A stretch of DNA of 64,000 nt, taken from positions 1 to 64,000 of the forward strand of contig NZ_JAMHIW010000012.1 of NCBI RefSeq assembly GCF_023896955.1. The letters run 5' to 3'. The translations under genes were made by a program, and so were the position numbers. Source of the DNA: Micromonospora sp. RHAY321. GTDB lineage: Bacteria > Actinomycetota > Actinomycetes > Mycobacteriales > Micromonosporaceae. Below are positions 24,252 to 32,403 of the stretch, one piece after another (position 1 is the stretch's first letter; every line of letters starts with the position of its first letter). The notes below the pieces were generated by a model. The model did no database searches. It saw nothing but the letters and a program-made list of their open reading frames with translations, and was not told where the DNA came from.

Positions 24252-24776
24252 ATGACCGTGACAGCACCTTCCACCCGGGCCGCCCGCTGGTCCGCCGTCC
24301 GGCCCTGGCTCGGCATCGCGGCCCGACTGGGCCTCGCCGCCGTCTGGCTGGTCGCCGGCGCGTCGAAGGTCGGTGACCTGGCCGCCTCCGGCCGGGCCGT
24401 CAACGCCTACCAGGTGATGCCGTACGACGTGGCGACCGTGGTCGGTGCCGCGCTGCCCTTCGTCGAGCTGGCACTCGGCGTGCTCCTGCTGCTCGGGCTG
24501 GCCACCCGGCTCAGCGCGGCGGTCTCCGCCGCACTGCTGGTGGTCTTCATCGCGGGCATCGCCTCGGCCTGGACGCGTGGCCTGGCCATCGACTGCGGCT
24601 GCTTCGGCAGTGGCGGGCAGCTCGCGCAGGGGCAGGCACCGAGTTACCTCCCGGAGATCCTGCGGGACCTGGGATTCTTGGTGTTGGCCGGATTCCTCCT
24701 GATCTGGCCGCGTACGCCCGTCTCGGTGGACGGGTGGCTGTCCGCCGAACCCGCTGTGGAGGACGAGGATGAGTAG
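24252..24776 (+). CDS. MauE/DoxX family redox-associated membrane protein
   Basis: The 174-aa protein has four membrane helices: GIAARLGLAAVWLVAGASKV, VGAALPFVELALGVLLLLG, AAVSAALLVVFIAGIASAW and DLGFLVLAGFLLIWP. Between helices three and four is IDCGCFGSGGQ, the CxCFG motif conserved in MauE proteins, which pass electrons to periplasmic thiol-disulfide proteins. The gene overlaps the thioredoxin-like gene by 8 bp, strengthening a redox-pair interpretation (MauE reducing or supporting the next protein). Confidence 0.88.
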   Translation: MTVTAPSTRAARWSAVRPWLGIAARLGLAAVWLVAGASKVGDLAASGRAVNAYQVMPYDVATVVGAALPFVELALGVLLLLGLATRLSAAVSAALLVVFIAGIASAWTRGLAIDCGCFGSGGQLAQGQAPSYLPEILRDLGFLVLAGFLLIWPRTPVSVDGWLSAEPAVEDEDE

Positions 24777-25482
24777 TCGCAAGGGGCAGCGGGACGCGGC
24801 CCGGGTGGTCCGCCAGCAACTGGCTCGCGAACGGCGCCGCCGACGCACGATCTGGGTCTCCGCCGCCGCGGTCGCCGTGCTGGTCATCGCCGGTCTGATC
24901 GGCTGGACCGTCTGGTCCGGCCAACGCTCGGACAACTTCACCACCCCGCCGGGCGCCAACGCGGACGGCACCGGCATCGTCACCGGCGGCGGGCCGGTCA
25001 CCGTCGACGTCTACGAGGACTTCCTCTGCCCGGCCTGCAAGCAGTTCGAGCAGGCCAGCGGGGCGACCCTGGAGCAGTTGGTGGCCGAGAACAAGGCGAA
25101 GGTGGTCTACCACCCGGTGGCGTACCTCAACCGCTTCTCCACCACCGAGTACTCCACCCGCTCCTCGGCCTCCTCCGGCTGCGCGGCGGCCGGCGGCAAG
25201 TTCCGCGAGTACGCCAAGGCGCTCTTCGACCAGCAGCCGCCGGAGGGCAGCGCCGGGCTCACCGACGACCAGTTGATCGACATCGGAGCCGGCGTCGGGC
25301 TCGACCGGGCCTCGTTCGCCGGCTGCGTGAAGGACAGCACGTACCGGACGTGGACGGAGCACGTCACCGACGAGGCCAGCCGCAGCGACGTCACCGGCAC
25401 GCCGACCATCCTGGTCAACGGTCAGCCGCTCGCCGACCGCAGCCCGCAGGGCCTCACCGCGGCAGTGGCGGCGGCCGACTAG
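24769..25482 (+). CDS. Membrane-anchored DsbA-like thioredoxin-fold protein
   Basis: The 237-aa protein has a basic cytosolic start (RKGQRDAARVVRQQL), a single membrane anchor (IWVSAAAVAVLVIAGLIGWT) and an extracytoplasmic DsbA/thioredoxin domain: VDVYEDFLCPACKQFEQASG carries active-site CPAC, and GTPTILVNGQPL carries the cis-proline. Two more cysteines (SSGCAAAGG, FAGCVKD) could form a second disulfide. It likely oxidises or isomerises disulfides of exported proteins, or keeps copper-binding thiols reduced with MauE. It overlaps mauE upstream, and its TAG stop shares a base with the GTG of the next gene. Confidence 0.9.
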   Translation: MSSRKGQRDAARVVRQQLARERRRRRTIWVSAAAVAVLVIAGLIGWTVWSGQRSDNFTTPPGANADGTGIVTGGGPVTVDVYEDFLCPACKQFEQASGATLEQLVAENKAKVVYHPVAYLNRFSTTEYSTRSSASSGCAAAGGKFREYAKALFDQQPPEGSAGLTDDQLIDIGAGVGLDRASFAGCVKDSTYRTWTEHVTDEASRSDVTGTPTILVNGQPLADRSPQGLTAAVAAAD

Positions 25483-26558
25483 TGCTCCGTACCCTGCTGG
25501 CCCGCGCCGGCCTGGTCGCCACCGCCGCCTGCGCGGCCACCCTGCTGACCGCGGCCCCCGCCGCCGCGCACGGCGCGGACGCGCCGGACGGCACCGACTA
25601 CCGCACCCGCACCAGCGGCGTCGCGCCCGCCCGACCCGGCCTGGAGGTACGGGTGGTCGAGGCGGGCGCCCGCCTGGAGCTGACCAACCGCACCGGCCGA
25701 CCGATCGAGGTGATCGGCTACTCCGGCGAGCCGTACCTGCGCATCGGCCCGGACGGGGTGTTCGAGAACAGCCGGTCCCCCGCGACCTACCTGAACCGCA
25801 CGATCGCCGGTGACACGACGCTGCCCGCCGAGGCCGACCCCGCGGCCGCGCCGTCCTGGCGGCGGATCGCCGACGGGACCACGGTGCGCTGGCACGACCA
25901 ACGGGCGCTGTGGCGGGAGTCGGCACCGCCGGACGCCGTGCGCGCCGCGCCCGAGCGCGAGCACCGGGTCCGGGACTGGGCGATCCCGCTGCGCGACGGG
26001 AGCGACCCGGTGCAGATCCGCGGCACGCTGGACTGGGTGCCGCCGCCGGACGCGTACACCTGGTGGGTCGTGACGATCGTGGGAGTGCTCGCGGTGGGTG
26101 CGCTCGGCCTGCTCGCCGCCGCCGCTCCGGCCGGCGCGCGGGCGCTGTCCGCGCTGGGCGCGCTGCTCGTCGCCGGCGGCGCGGTCGCCGTGCTGTACCC
26201 GGTGGGCCGGGAGGTGGACGCCGGCGCCCAGGGTGTGGGAGGCGTGCTCGTCGGGCTGCTGTCCGGGCAGATCTGGTCGCTGCTCACCGGCCTCGGCGCG
26301 ATCGCCGCCGGCTGCTACGCGCTGGCCCGCCGCCCGGCCGCCGACTTCGCGGTGGCGCTGGCCGGTGCCTGCCTGGCGCTCTTCGCCGGGGTGGCCAACG
26401 CGGCGGTGTTCGCCCGTTCCGTCGCCCCGGTCCCCTGGCCGGCCGAGGTCGCCCGGGTCATGGTGGCGTTGGCGCTGGTCACCGGCGCGGGCGCGACGGC
26501 CGCCGGCATCCTGCGCCTACACGCCGCCTCCCGAACCCCCACCCCCGCGCAAACCTGA
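25482..26558 (+). CDS. Conserved exported/membrane protein of unknown function in the copper/thiol cluster
   Basis: The 358-aa protein has a signal peptide cleaved at TAAPAAA-HGADAPDG, giving an N-terminal His, as in CopC and YcnI of the same cluster. A beta-rich outer domain (about residues 30-200: LEVRVVEAGARLELTNRTGR, GPDGVFENSRSPATYLNR, TTVRWHDQRALW) is followed by six or so membrane helices in residues 190-345. The outer domain plus helical bundle mirrors the CopC-CopD layout, though I recognise no family. GTG 25482 overlaps the TAG of the thioredoxin-like gene. A role in copper handling is inferred from layout and position only. Confidence 0.7.
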   Translation: MLRTLLARAGLVATAACAATLLTAAPAAAHGADAPDGTDYRTRTSGVAPARPGLEVRVVEAGARLELTNRTGRPIEVIGYSGEPYLRIGPDGVFENSRSPATYLNRTIAGDTTLPAEADPAAAPSWRRIADGTTVRWHDQRALWRESAPPDAVRAAPEREHRVRDWAIPLRDGSDPVQIRGTLDWVPPPDAYTWWVVTIVGVLAVGALGLLAAAAPAGARALSALGALLVAGGAVAVLYPVGREVDAGAQGVGGVLVGLLSGQIWSLLTGLGAIAAGCYALARRPAADFAVALAGACLALFAGVANAAVFARSVAPVPWPAEVARVMVALALVTGAGATAAGILRLHAASRTPTPAQT

Positions 26559-26569
26559 CCCCTTCTCCC

Positions 26570-26640
26570 GCGATCTTGCGCTTTCTGCCGCCGATTCACG
26601 GCTTTCGCGCCTATTGCCGGGGCAGCAACTGCAAGATCGC
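26570..26640. repeat. Intergenic palindromic (REP-like) element between convergent genes
   Basis: Perfect 10-bp arms GCGATCTTGC and GCAAGATCGC flank 51 nt; inside them CTGCC (26585-26589) and GGCAG pair as a second stem. It fills the gap between the 25482-26558 gene and cbiO and may also act as a bidirectional terminator. The pattern is like dispersed palindromes of Micromonospora genomes; a second copy is not in this window. Confidence 0.5.
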
Positions 26641-26646
26641 CGCGGG

Positions 26647-27401
<755 letters not shown>

Positions 27402-27405
<4 letters not shown>

Positions 27406-28172
27406 GTCAGCACGACGGCGGTCGCGGCGATGGAGGCCGCCAACACCGGCACGGTCGCCGCGACCAGCCACTGACCGGCGGTCGCCGCACCGTCGCCCTG
27501 CCACACCGCGGGCATGCGACCGGTGTAGCCCCGGGACAGCATCGCCAGGTAGACCCGCTCACCGCGTTCGAAAGCCCGCAGGAACAGCGCACCGATCCCG
27601 GCGGCGAAGCCGCGCAACTGCCACAGGAAACGCGGGTCGTCACCCCGGGAGATCCGGGCCACCCGCATCCGCCGCGCCTCGCCCACCAGCACGTCCAGGT
27701 AGCGCAGCATGAACGTGGCGATCTGGGTGAGCACCTGCGGGCAGTGCAGCCGGTCCAGCCCCACGATCAGGTCCCGGGTGGTGGTGGTCGCGGCCAGCAG
27801 CAGCGAGGCGAGCACCCCCAGGGTGCCCTTGGCCACGATGTTCCACGCGCCGTGCAGCCCGTCCTCGGACAGGCGCAGGCCCAGCACCTCGACCCGCTCA
27901 CCCGCACCGAGGAACGGCAGCGCCACGGCGAACAGCACGAACGGCAGCTCGATCAACGCCCGGCTGAGCAACCACCGGGGCCCTACCCGCGCCAGTGCCG
28001 CCACCGCCGCCACCAGCAGGGCGTACGCGCCGAAGGCCCAGAACGCCTCGCGTGGGGTGGCCACCACGGCGACGGTGAAGACCACCATCGCCACGATCTT
28101 GACCTCGGGCGGGAGCCGGTGCACGGGAGAGTCCGACTCCCGGTACAACACGTGCCCGTGACCGGCGCCCAT
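27402..28172 (-). CDS. cbiQ: Cobalt/nickel ECF transporter T component
   Basis: The 256-aa protein has about six membrane helices. The coupling motifs MRVARISRGDDPRFL and ERVYLAMLSRGYTGRMP contain the two Ala-Arg-Gly-like signatures (variant RISRGD and LSRGY) that contact the ATPase grooves. N-terminus MGAGHGHVLYRESDSPVHRL matches CbiQ. It lies 15 nt after the PDGLE protein gene and overlaps cbiO by 4 bp. Confidence 0.92.
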
Positions 28173-28186
28173 CCGCGTACCCCCGC

Positions 28187-28618
28187 TCAGCCGGCCGTGC
28201 CGGCGCGGGACGTCGTCGCCGCGTCACCCTCGGCCGGCGTCGCGCCCTCGACGGGCGTCGCCGTGTCGCCCGGGGTCGACGTGCCGCCACGGCGGCGCAG
28301 CAGCCAGAAGCCGCCAGCCCCGATCGCGAAGGTGATCAGCACCCCGAGCACCCCGGACAGGCCGGTGGAGAGGAAGTCGTTGCCGACGCCCTGCACCCCG
28401 TAGTCGGCGAGTGGGCTGTCGCCCAACTCGTGCTCACGGGCCTGCTGGGCCGGGCAGCTTCCGCCGACGATGGTGTCGTCGGCGTCGACGGTGCAGCCCT
28501 TCAGCAGTGACGAGTCCAACCCGTCCGGGTGGGACGAGGCGTAGTTGCTCACGACCCCGGCCAGCAGCAGGGCGACCAGCAGCCCGCCGACCAGGAAACC
28601 CCAGGAACGGTTCTTCAC
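28187..28618 (-). CDS. CbiN-like PDGLE-domain component of the metal transporter
   Basis: The 143-aa protein has an N-terminal membrane helix (WGFLVGGLLVALLLAGVVSN), an extracytoplasmic loop with SSHPDGLDSSLLKG (PDGLE/PDGLD motif) and a CPAQQ segment, and a second helix (GLSGVLGVLITFAIGAGGFW) before a Thr/Ala-rich tail. Such proteins substitute for or accompany CbiN as the small subunit that opens the metal site of CbiM. The stop-start overlap with cbiM (4 bp) makes it the second gene of the unit. Confidence 0.85.
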   Translation of the reverse strand: MKNRSWGFLVGGLLVALLLAGVVSNYASSHPDGLDSSLLKGCTVDADDTIVGGSCPAQQAREHELGDSPLADYGVQGVGNDFLSTGLSGVLGVLITFAIGAGGFWLLRRRGGTSTPGDTATPVEGATPAEGDAATTSRAGTAG

Positions 28619-29316
28619 CGGACACCTCCGACGACCGGAACGGCGGGCGCGGACGTCGACCGCAGCCCACGCAGCGCGTAGACGAGATCGGGGCGCACCT
28701 TCGCGACCGTCAGAACGGTCGTCGCGGTGATCAGGCCCTCACCGATGCCGATCAGCAGGTGGACCCCGGCCATGGTGCCGGCCAGGCCGGCCAGGTTGCC
28801 GCCCAGGTCGGTGGTGCCGCCCAGCCAGTACTGCAGGACGAAGCCCTGCGACGCGACCACCACGCTGACCATCGCGGAGACGAACGCGGTCACGGCCAGG
28901 CCGGCCCGCGTACGCGGCAGGACCCGCAACAGCACCGCGATCAGCAGGTACGCCGCGGCCGTGCCGAGCAGCGCCATGTTGGTGATGTTGAGGCCGAGCA
29001 TCGCGACGCCCCCGTCACCGAAGATCAGCGCCTGCACGACCAGCACCACGGCCACGCAGAGCGCGCCGACCCACGGGCCGACGAGCATCGCGGCGAGCGC
29101 GCCACCGAGCAGGTGACCGCTCACCCCGGCCGTGAAGATCGGAAAGTTGAGCATCTGGACGGCGAAGATGAACGCGGCCACCAGGCCGGCCATCGGCGCC
29201 AGCCGGTCGTCCAGGTCGCGCCGGCCGCGCAGGACGCAGCCGGTGAGCGCGGCGAGGGCGAGCGCCGCGAAGACCGCCGCCACGGGACCGTCGATGATCC
29301 CGTTCGAGATGTGCAT
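28615..29316 (-). CDS. cbiM: Cobalt/nickel ECF transporter substrate-binding component
   Basis: The 233-aa membrane protein begins MHISNGIIDGPVAAVFA. The Met-His N-terminus supplies metal ligands in CbiM/NikM, and another ligand region is NFPIFTAGVSGHLLGGALAA (His about 67). About six to seven helices follow. I placed the start at ATG 29316 so that Met-His is N-terminal. However the only good Shine-Dalgarno (GGAGG at 29336-29340) suits GTG 29331, which would add METLA; the true N-terminus may therefore depend on processing. It is the first gene of cbiMNQO, behind a 27-bp palindrome. Confidence 0.9.
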   Translation of the reverse strand: MHISNGIIDGPVAAVFAALALAALTGCVLRGRRDLDDRLAPMAGLVAAFIFAVQMLNFPIFTAGVSGHLLGGALAAMLVGPWVGALCVAVVLVVQALIFGDGGVAMLGLNITNMALLGTAAAYLLIAVLLRVLPRTRAGLAVTAFVSAMVSVVVASQGFVLQYWLGGTTDLGGNLAGLAGTMAGVHLLIGIGEGLITATTVLTVAKVRPDLVYALRGLRSTSAPAVPVVGGVR

Positions 29317-29393
29317 CGCCAGGGTTTCCACGCGACCTCCCACGCGTCAGCGGACCCGTCCGGGCCGGCGGGCTCAGCTTATTTCCCATACCT

Positions 29394-29420
29394 CGTTGTT
29401 GCCAGACTCTGGCAACAACG
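29394..29420. promoter_or_regulatory. Perfect 27-bp palindrome upstream of cbiM, probable metal-responsive operator
   Basis: Arms CGTTGTTGCCAGA and TCTGGCAACAACG (13 bp, identical) surround a single central base at 29407. It lies 78 nt before the cbiM start and 82 nt before the divergent bcp start. The core TTGCC-N7-GGCAA recalls operators of Fur-family nickel regulators such as Nur only loosely; no regulator gene is adjacent. It can also fold as an mRNA hairpin. Confidence 0.65.
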
Positions 29421-29501
29421 CATGGTCTTGATCACCTTCCGGCGCCCGCTCCGGCGCGGCGTGGGGGTGGGTGGCCGCGCGCCCGGCGGTAGGGTCGGGC
29501 C

Positions 29502-29978
29502 ATGACCGCGCCCGACCGCCTCTCCCCCGGTGACCCCGCGCCCGAGTTCACCCTGCCCACCGACACCGGTGACCAGCTCGCCCTCGCCGACCTGCGAGGC
29601 CGCAAGGTCGTCCTGTACGCCTACCCGGCGGCGATGACCCCCGGCTGCACCAAGCAGGCCTGCGACTTCCGCGACTCGCTCGCCTCGCTTCAGGCCGCCG
29701 GCTACGAGGTGATCGGCATCTCGCCGGACAAGCCCGAGAAGCTGGCGAAGTTCCGCGATCGCGATGCCATCACCTTCCCGCTGGTCTCGGACGTCGACAA
29801 GACGGTGCTCCAGGCGTACGGGGCGTACGGCGAGAAGCAGCTGTACGGCAAGACCGTGACCGGCGTGATCCGCTCCACCTTCGTCATCGACGCCGACGGC
29901 AAGATCGAGCGGGCGCTCTACAACGTCAAGGCCACCGGCCACGTCGCCAAGCTCCGCCACGACCTCGGCCTGGACTGA
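29502..29978 (+). CDS. bcp: Thioredoxin-dependent thiol peroxidase
   Basis: The 158-aa atypical 2-Cys peroxiredoxin of BCP/PrxQ type has a peroxidatic Cys in PAAMTPGCTKQACDFRD (residues about 45-60), with the resolving Cys five residues later, and a conserved GVIRSTFVIDADGKIE strand. It reduces hydrogen and organic peroxides in the cytoplasm using thioredoxin. ATG 29502 lies 6 nt after TAGGGT (29490-29495) without a ribosome-binding site, suggesting a leaderless mRNA. Divergent from cbiM. Confidence 0.95.
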   Translation: MTAPDRLSPGDPAPEFTLPTDTGDQLALADLRGRKVVLYAYPAAMTPGCTKQACDFRDSLASLQAAGYEVIGISPDKPEKLAKFRDRDAITFPLVSDVDKTVLQAYGAYGEKQLYGKTVTGVIRSTFVIDADGKIERALYNVKATGHVAKLRHDLGLD

Positions 29979-30009
29979 GACTGTCGCAGCGGACCATTAC
30001 CGTGCGTTG

Positions 30010-30606
30010 ATGGTTCGCTACAAGTACACGCCGGAGGCGCTCGCCGAGGCGGCCGCCGCCGCGCGGAACATCACCGAGGTGATGCGGCTGCTCGGCGTAC
30101 GCGTCAGCGGTGGCTCGCACGCGCACATCAGTCGCCAGCTCAAACGCTTCGGCATCGACATGTCCCACTTCACCGGGCAGGCACACAACCGTGGCGTACG
30201 TTGGCGGCGAAGGCCCCCGTCGGATCTGCTGACACTGCTACCCGAAGGCTCCCGCCGGATCCCCGGTGTCCGCCTCAAGCGCGCCCTGGCAACGATCGGT
30301 CTGCCCGAGAACTGCGAGGTCTGCGGCATTGGATCGACGTGGCAGGGCGGGAAGCTGACCCTGCACGTCGACCACATAAACGGCGACTTCCTCGACAACC
30401 GGCCGCGGAACCTCCGGCTGCTCTGCCCGAACTGTCACAGCCAGACCGCCACGTACGCCGGGCAACGACGGCCCGCCATCGTCGAGCCCGAGGTGGTCTA
30501 CGATCCTGACGCTGTCACTCCAACCGGCTTTCGGATAGGCAGGCGACTGCCTCGTCGGCAAGAATGTCCGTGGACGCTGATGGAGTTCAGCTTCAGGGGG
30601 CCGTAG
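30010..30606 (+). CDS. HNH endonuclease, free-standing homing type
   Basis: The 198-aa protein has an N-terminal helix-turn-helix-like part (ALAEAAAAARNITEVMRLLG, SHAHISRQLKRFGIDMSHFTG) and a C-terminal HNH domain: CEVCGIG...LHVDHINGDFLDNRPRNL and LLCPNCHSQTATY, with two CxxC zinc knuckles, the DHINGD catalytic His and the NLRLLCPNCH motif. This organisation is that of phage and free-standing homing endonucleases. ATG 30010 has TACCGT 6 nt upstream (leaderless). The stop codon TAG (30604-30606) is formed by bases 8-10 of the tRNA gene beginning at 30597. Codons are less G/C-skewed than neighbours, suggesting transfer. Confidence 0.85.
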   Translation: MVRYKYTPEALAEAAAAARNITEVMRLLGVRVSGGSHAHISRQLKRFGIDMSHFTGQAHNRGVRWRRRPPSDLLTLLPEGSRRIPGVRLKRALATIGLPENCEVCGIGSTWQGGKLTLHVDHINGDFLDNRPRNLRLLCPNCHSQTATYAGQRRPAIVEPEVVYDPDAVTPTGFRIGRRLPRRQECPWTLMEFSFRGP

Positions 30607-30670
30607 CCCAACGGCAGGAGGCATACGGTTTAGGTCCGTACCAGTGCGGGTTCGAATCCCGTCGGCCCCA
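30597..30670 (+). tRNA. Atypical type-I tRNA with anticodon UAG (Leu codon CUA)
   Basis: The 74-nt cloverleaf has a perfect 7-bp acceptor (GGGGCCG/CGGCCCC, discriminator A), D arm GCC/GGC, anticodon stem TACGG/CCGTA with loop TTTAGGT (U33, anticodon UAG, G37), 5-nt variable loop CCAGT and T arm GCGGG-TTCGAAT-CCCGT. CCA is not encoded. Leucine tRNAs are normally type II with a long variable arm; this one is type I, so charging by LeuRS is doubtful. Its first 10 nt overlap the end of the HNH gene. It is either a specialised or element-borne tRNA or a non-canonical one. Confidence 0.8.
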
Positions 30671-30760
30671 CGTCATCGTCGCGAGACGAGGCAACTCTGC
30701 TGGATCAGATCTGTCGCCCCCATCACGATCGCGGGTGGGCGCTCGGGTCGTCGGGTCAGG

Positions 30761-31297
30761 ATGGCGGGCGTGAGTCTGCGCTTCGTCCTCGATCCCGACC
30801 TGACCCCGCAGCTGCGCGCCGAGATCGTCGCCCTCTGGGTGGACGTCACCAACGCCGGCGGCGCGGTCGGTTTCGTGCCCCCGGTCACCGCCGCCGACGT
30901 CCGCGCCACCGCCGAGGCGACCTTCGCCGGGATCACCGACGGGCCGGACCGGCTGCTGGCCGCGTACGCCGGCGAGCGCCTGGTGGCCGTCCTCATCTTC
31001 TGCGACAACCGGTTCCCGCTCAAGGCGCACTGGTGCGTGCTGAAGCGGGTGATGGTCCACCCGGACACGCAGGGCACGGGATACGGCTCGGCGCTGATGC
31101 GCGAGGCCGCCCGGCTGGGCCGGGAGTTGGGCCACGAGGCGCTGCACGTGACGGTGCGCGACGGGCTGGGGTTGGACGGGTTCTACCGCCGCCTCGGCTA
31201 CCGGGAGATCGGCAGGCTGCCGGGCGCGCTGCGGGTGGCGGCGGGCGACGACCGGGACGAGATCCTGATGTGGCTGGACCTGCCGCCGACCGACTGA
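30761..31297 (+). CDS. GNAT family N-acetyltransferase
   Basis: The 178-aa protein has the GNAT fold: strand-helix start SLRFVLDPDLTPQLRAEIVA, central strands LLAAYAGERLVAVLIFCDN, motif A VLKRVMVHPDTQGTGYGSAL (acetyl-CoA pyrophosphate loop QGTGYG) and C-terminal DGFYRRLGYREIGRLPG. The substrate is unknown. ATG 30761 or GTG 30770 could be the start; neither has a strong ribosome-binding site. It follows the tRNA by 90 nt and converges with the expansin-like gene 4 bp away. Confidence 0.88.
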   Translation: MAGVSLRFVLDPDLTPQLRAEIVALWVDVTNAGGAVGFVPPVTAADVRATAEATFAGITDGPDRLLAAYAGERLVAVLIFCDNRFPLKAHWCVLKRVMVHPDTQGTGYGSALMREAARLGRELGHEALHVTVRDGLGLDGFYRRLGYREIGRLPGALRVAAGDDRDEILMWLDLPPTD

Positions 31298-31301
31298 CCG
31301 G

Positions 31302-32297
31302 TCAGCCGGCGCACCAGCGTGCGCTCGCCCCGGCCGGTCGGGTGGCCGGCGCGTCGGCCTCCGCCGGCGCCGGCGCACTGGCCCTGGCCACCTCCGCCTG
31401 CCGGCGGGCCGGTGTCGGCGTCGCCGCGGGCGGCCGCGCCGAGGTTCGCGGACGCGGGGTGGCGACCGCCCCGCCGGGCGCGTACATCCGGACCGCGCTG
31501 GTCTGCACCTGCCCCGGTGCCATCCGGATGCCGGAGACGGTGGCCCGGTGCCCGTACACGTCGCTCACCCGCACGGTGAACGGGCCGGGCCCGGCACCGG
31601 AGGCGACCAGCCAGTAGTTGTAGTCCTGCCGCGCGGCGGCCTGCCACGGCCCGCTGTCGCCCTGCCGGACCTCGACGGCGCGCAGCGGATTGCCGTGGTT
31701 GCCCACCCGGACGGCGAACCAGAACTGCGACGCGCCCTCCTTGATGCGGAAGGTGAGCGGGCCCGGCAGCGGCGGGTTGACCACCGCGCGCCAGGTGACC
31801 GGGACGAGGCCCTGCACCGGGTCGGCGATCCGGGCGAACGCCTCCCGGGACAGGTCGAGGTGCCCGGGTTCGCACTCCGGGCACTGATCCATGATCAGGA
31901 CACGGACGCTGCCCTTCGGGCCGGTCACGTCGAGGAACCCGCCGCAGGCGGCGCCGGCGGCGTACTCCGTGGGACCGAGCGCGACGTAGAGCCGGTTGGC
32001 GGGGGCGGCCGGGTTGGAGCAGTTGCCGCCGGCGCCGTTCGAGTCGTAGAAGGTCGCCTTGCCGGTGTGCGTGGCGGTGCCGGTGGGCGGCGCGGCGGCG
32101 AGCGAGCGGCCGGCGGCGCAGGCCGGGGTGGAACCGGAGCGCAGCGTCAGGGTGAGCCCGAGTGCCGCCGCGAGGATGGTGACGCCGGCAGCGACCAGCC
32201 AGGGCACCGGGCCGGACGAGGGCGCGGGCCGCTCGTCCGGAGCCCGATCCAGGTCGAGGTCGATGTCGACGACGCCGGGAGCGCTTCCGTCGGTCAC
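31302..32297 (-). CDS. Membrane-anchored expansin-like (EXLX1-type) protein
   Basis: The 331-aa protein has a cytosolic acidic N-terminus, a membrane anchor (PWLVAAGVTILAAALGLTLT), then a double-psi beta-barrel domain (THTGKATFYDSNGAGGNCS, VLIMDQCPECEPGHLDLS with the conserved HLDLS) and a second beta-sandwich domain (PGPLTFRIKEGASQFWFAV, YNYWLVASGAGPGPFTVRV). This is the two-domain plan of bacterial expansins such as B. subtilis EXLX1, which loosen or bind cellulose or peptidoglycan without hydrolysis. A Pro/Ala/Thr-rich tail ends in Cys. GTG 32297 lacks a clear ribosome-binding site. Confidence 0.85.
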   Translation of the reverse strand: MTDGSAPGVVDIDLDLDRAPDERPAPSSGPVPWLVAAGVTILAAALGLTLTLRSGSTPACAAGRSLAAAPPTGTATHTGKATFYDSNGAGGNCSNPAAPANRLYVALGPTEYAAGAACGGFLDVTGPKGSVRVLIMDQCPECEPGHLDLSREAFARIADPVQGLVPVTWRAVVNPPLPGPLTFRIKEGASQFWFAVRVGNHGNPLRAVEVRQGDSGPWQAAARQDYNYWLVASGAGPGPFTVRVSDVYGHRATVSGIRMAPGQVQTSAVRMYAPGGAVATPRPRTSARPPAATPTPARRQAEVARASAPAPAEADAPATRPAGASARWCAG

Positions 32298-32403
32298 GAC
32301 GGCGATGCTGCCGGACCCGCGCGCGGTCGGACAAGCCGGCTAAGCCAAAGCTAAGACAGCATCGACGGACGGTGAACGGTGCGCTCCGGAGCAGGACAGC
32401 CGG

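Noticed and set aside
24252..24776. The MauE/DoxX protein as part of a methylamine dehydrogenase operon
   Set aside because: No other mau genes are near; its neighbours point to thiol redox in the cell envelope.
30597..30670. The unusual tRNA as an amber suppressor
   Set aside because: Its anticodon is 5'-UAG-3', which reads the codon CUA. An amber suppressor would need the anticodon CUA.
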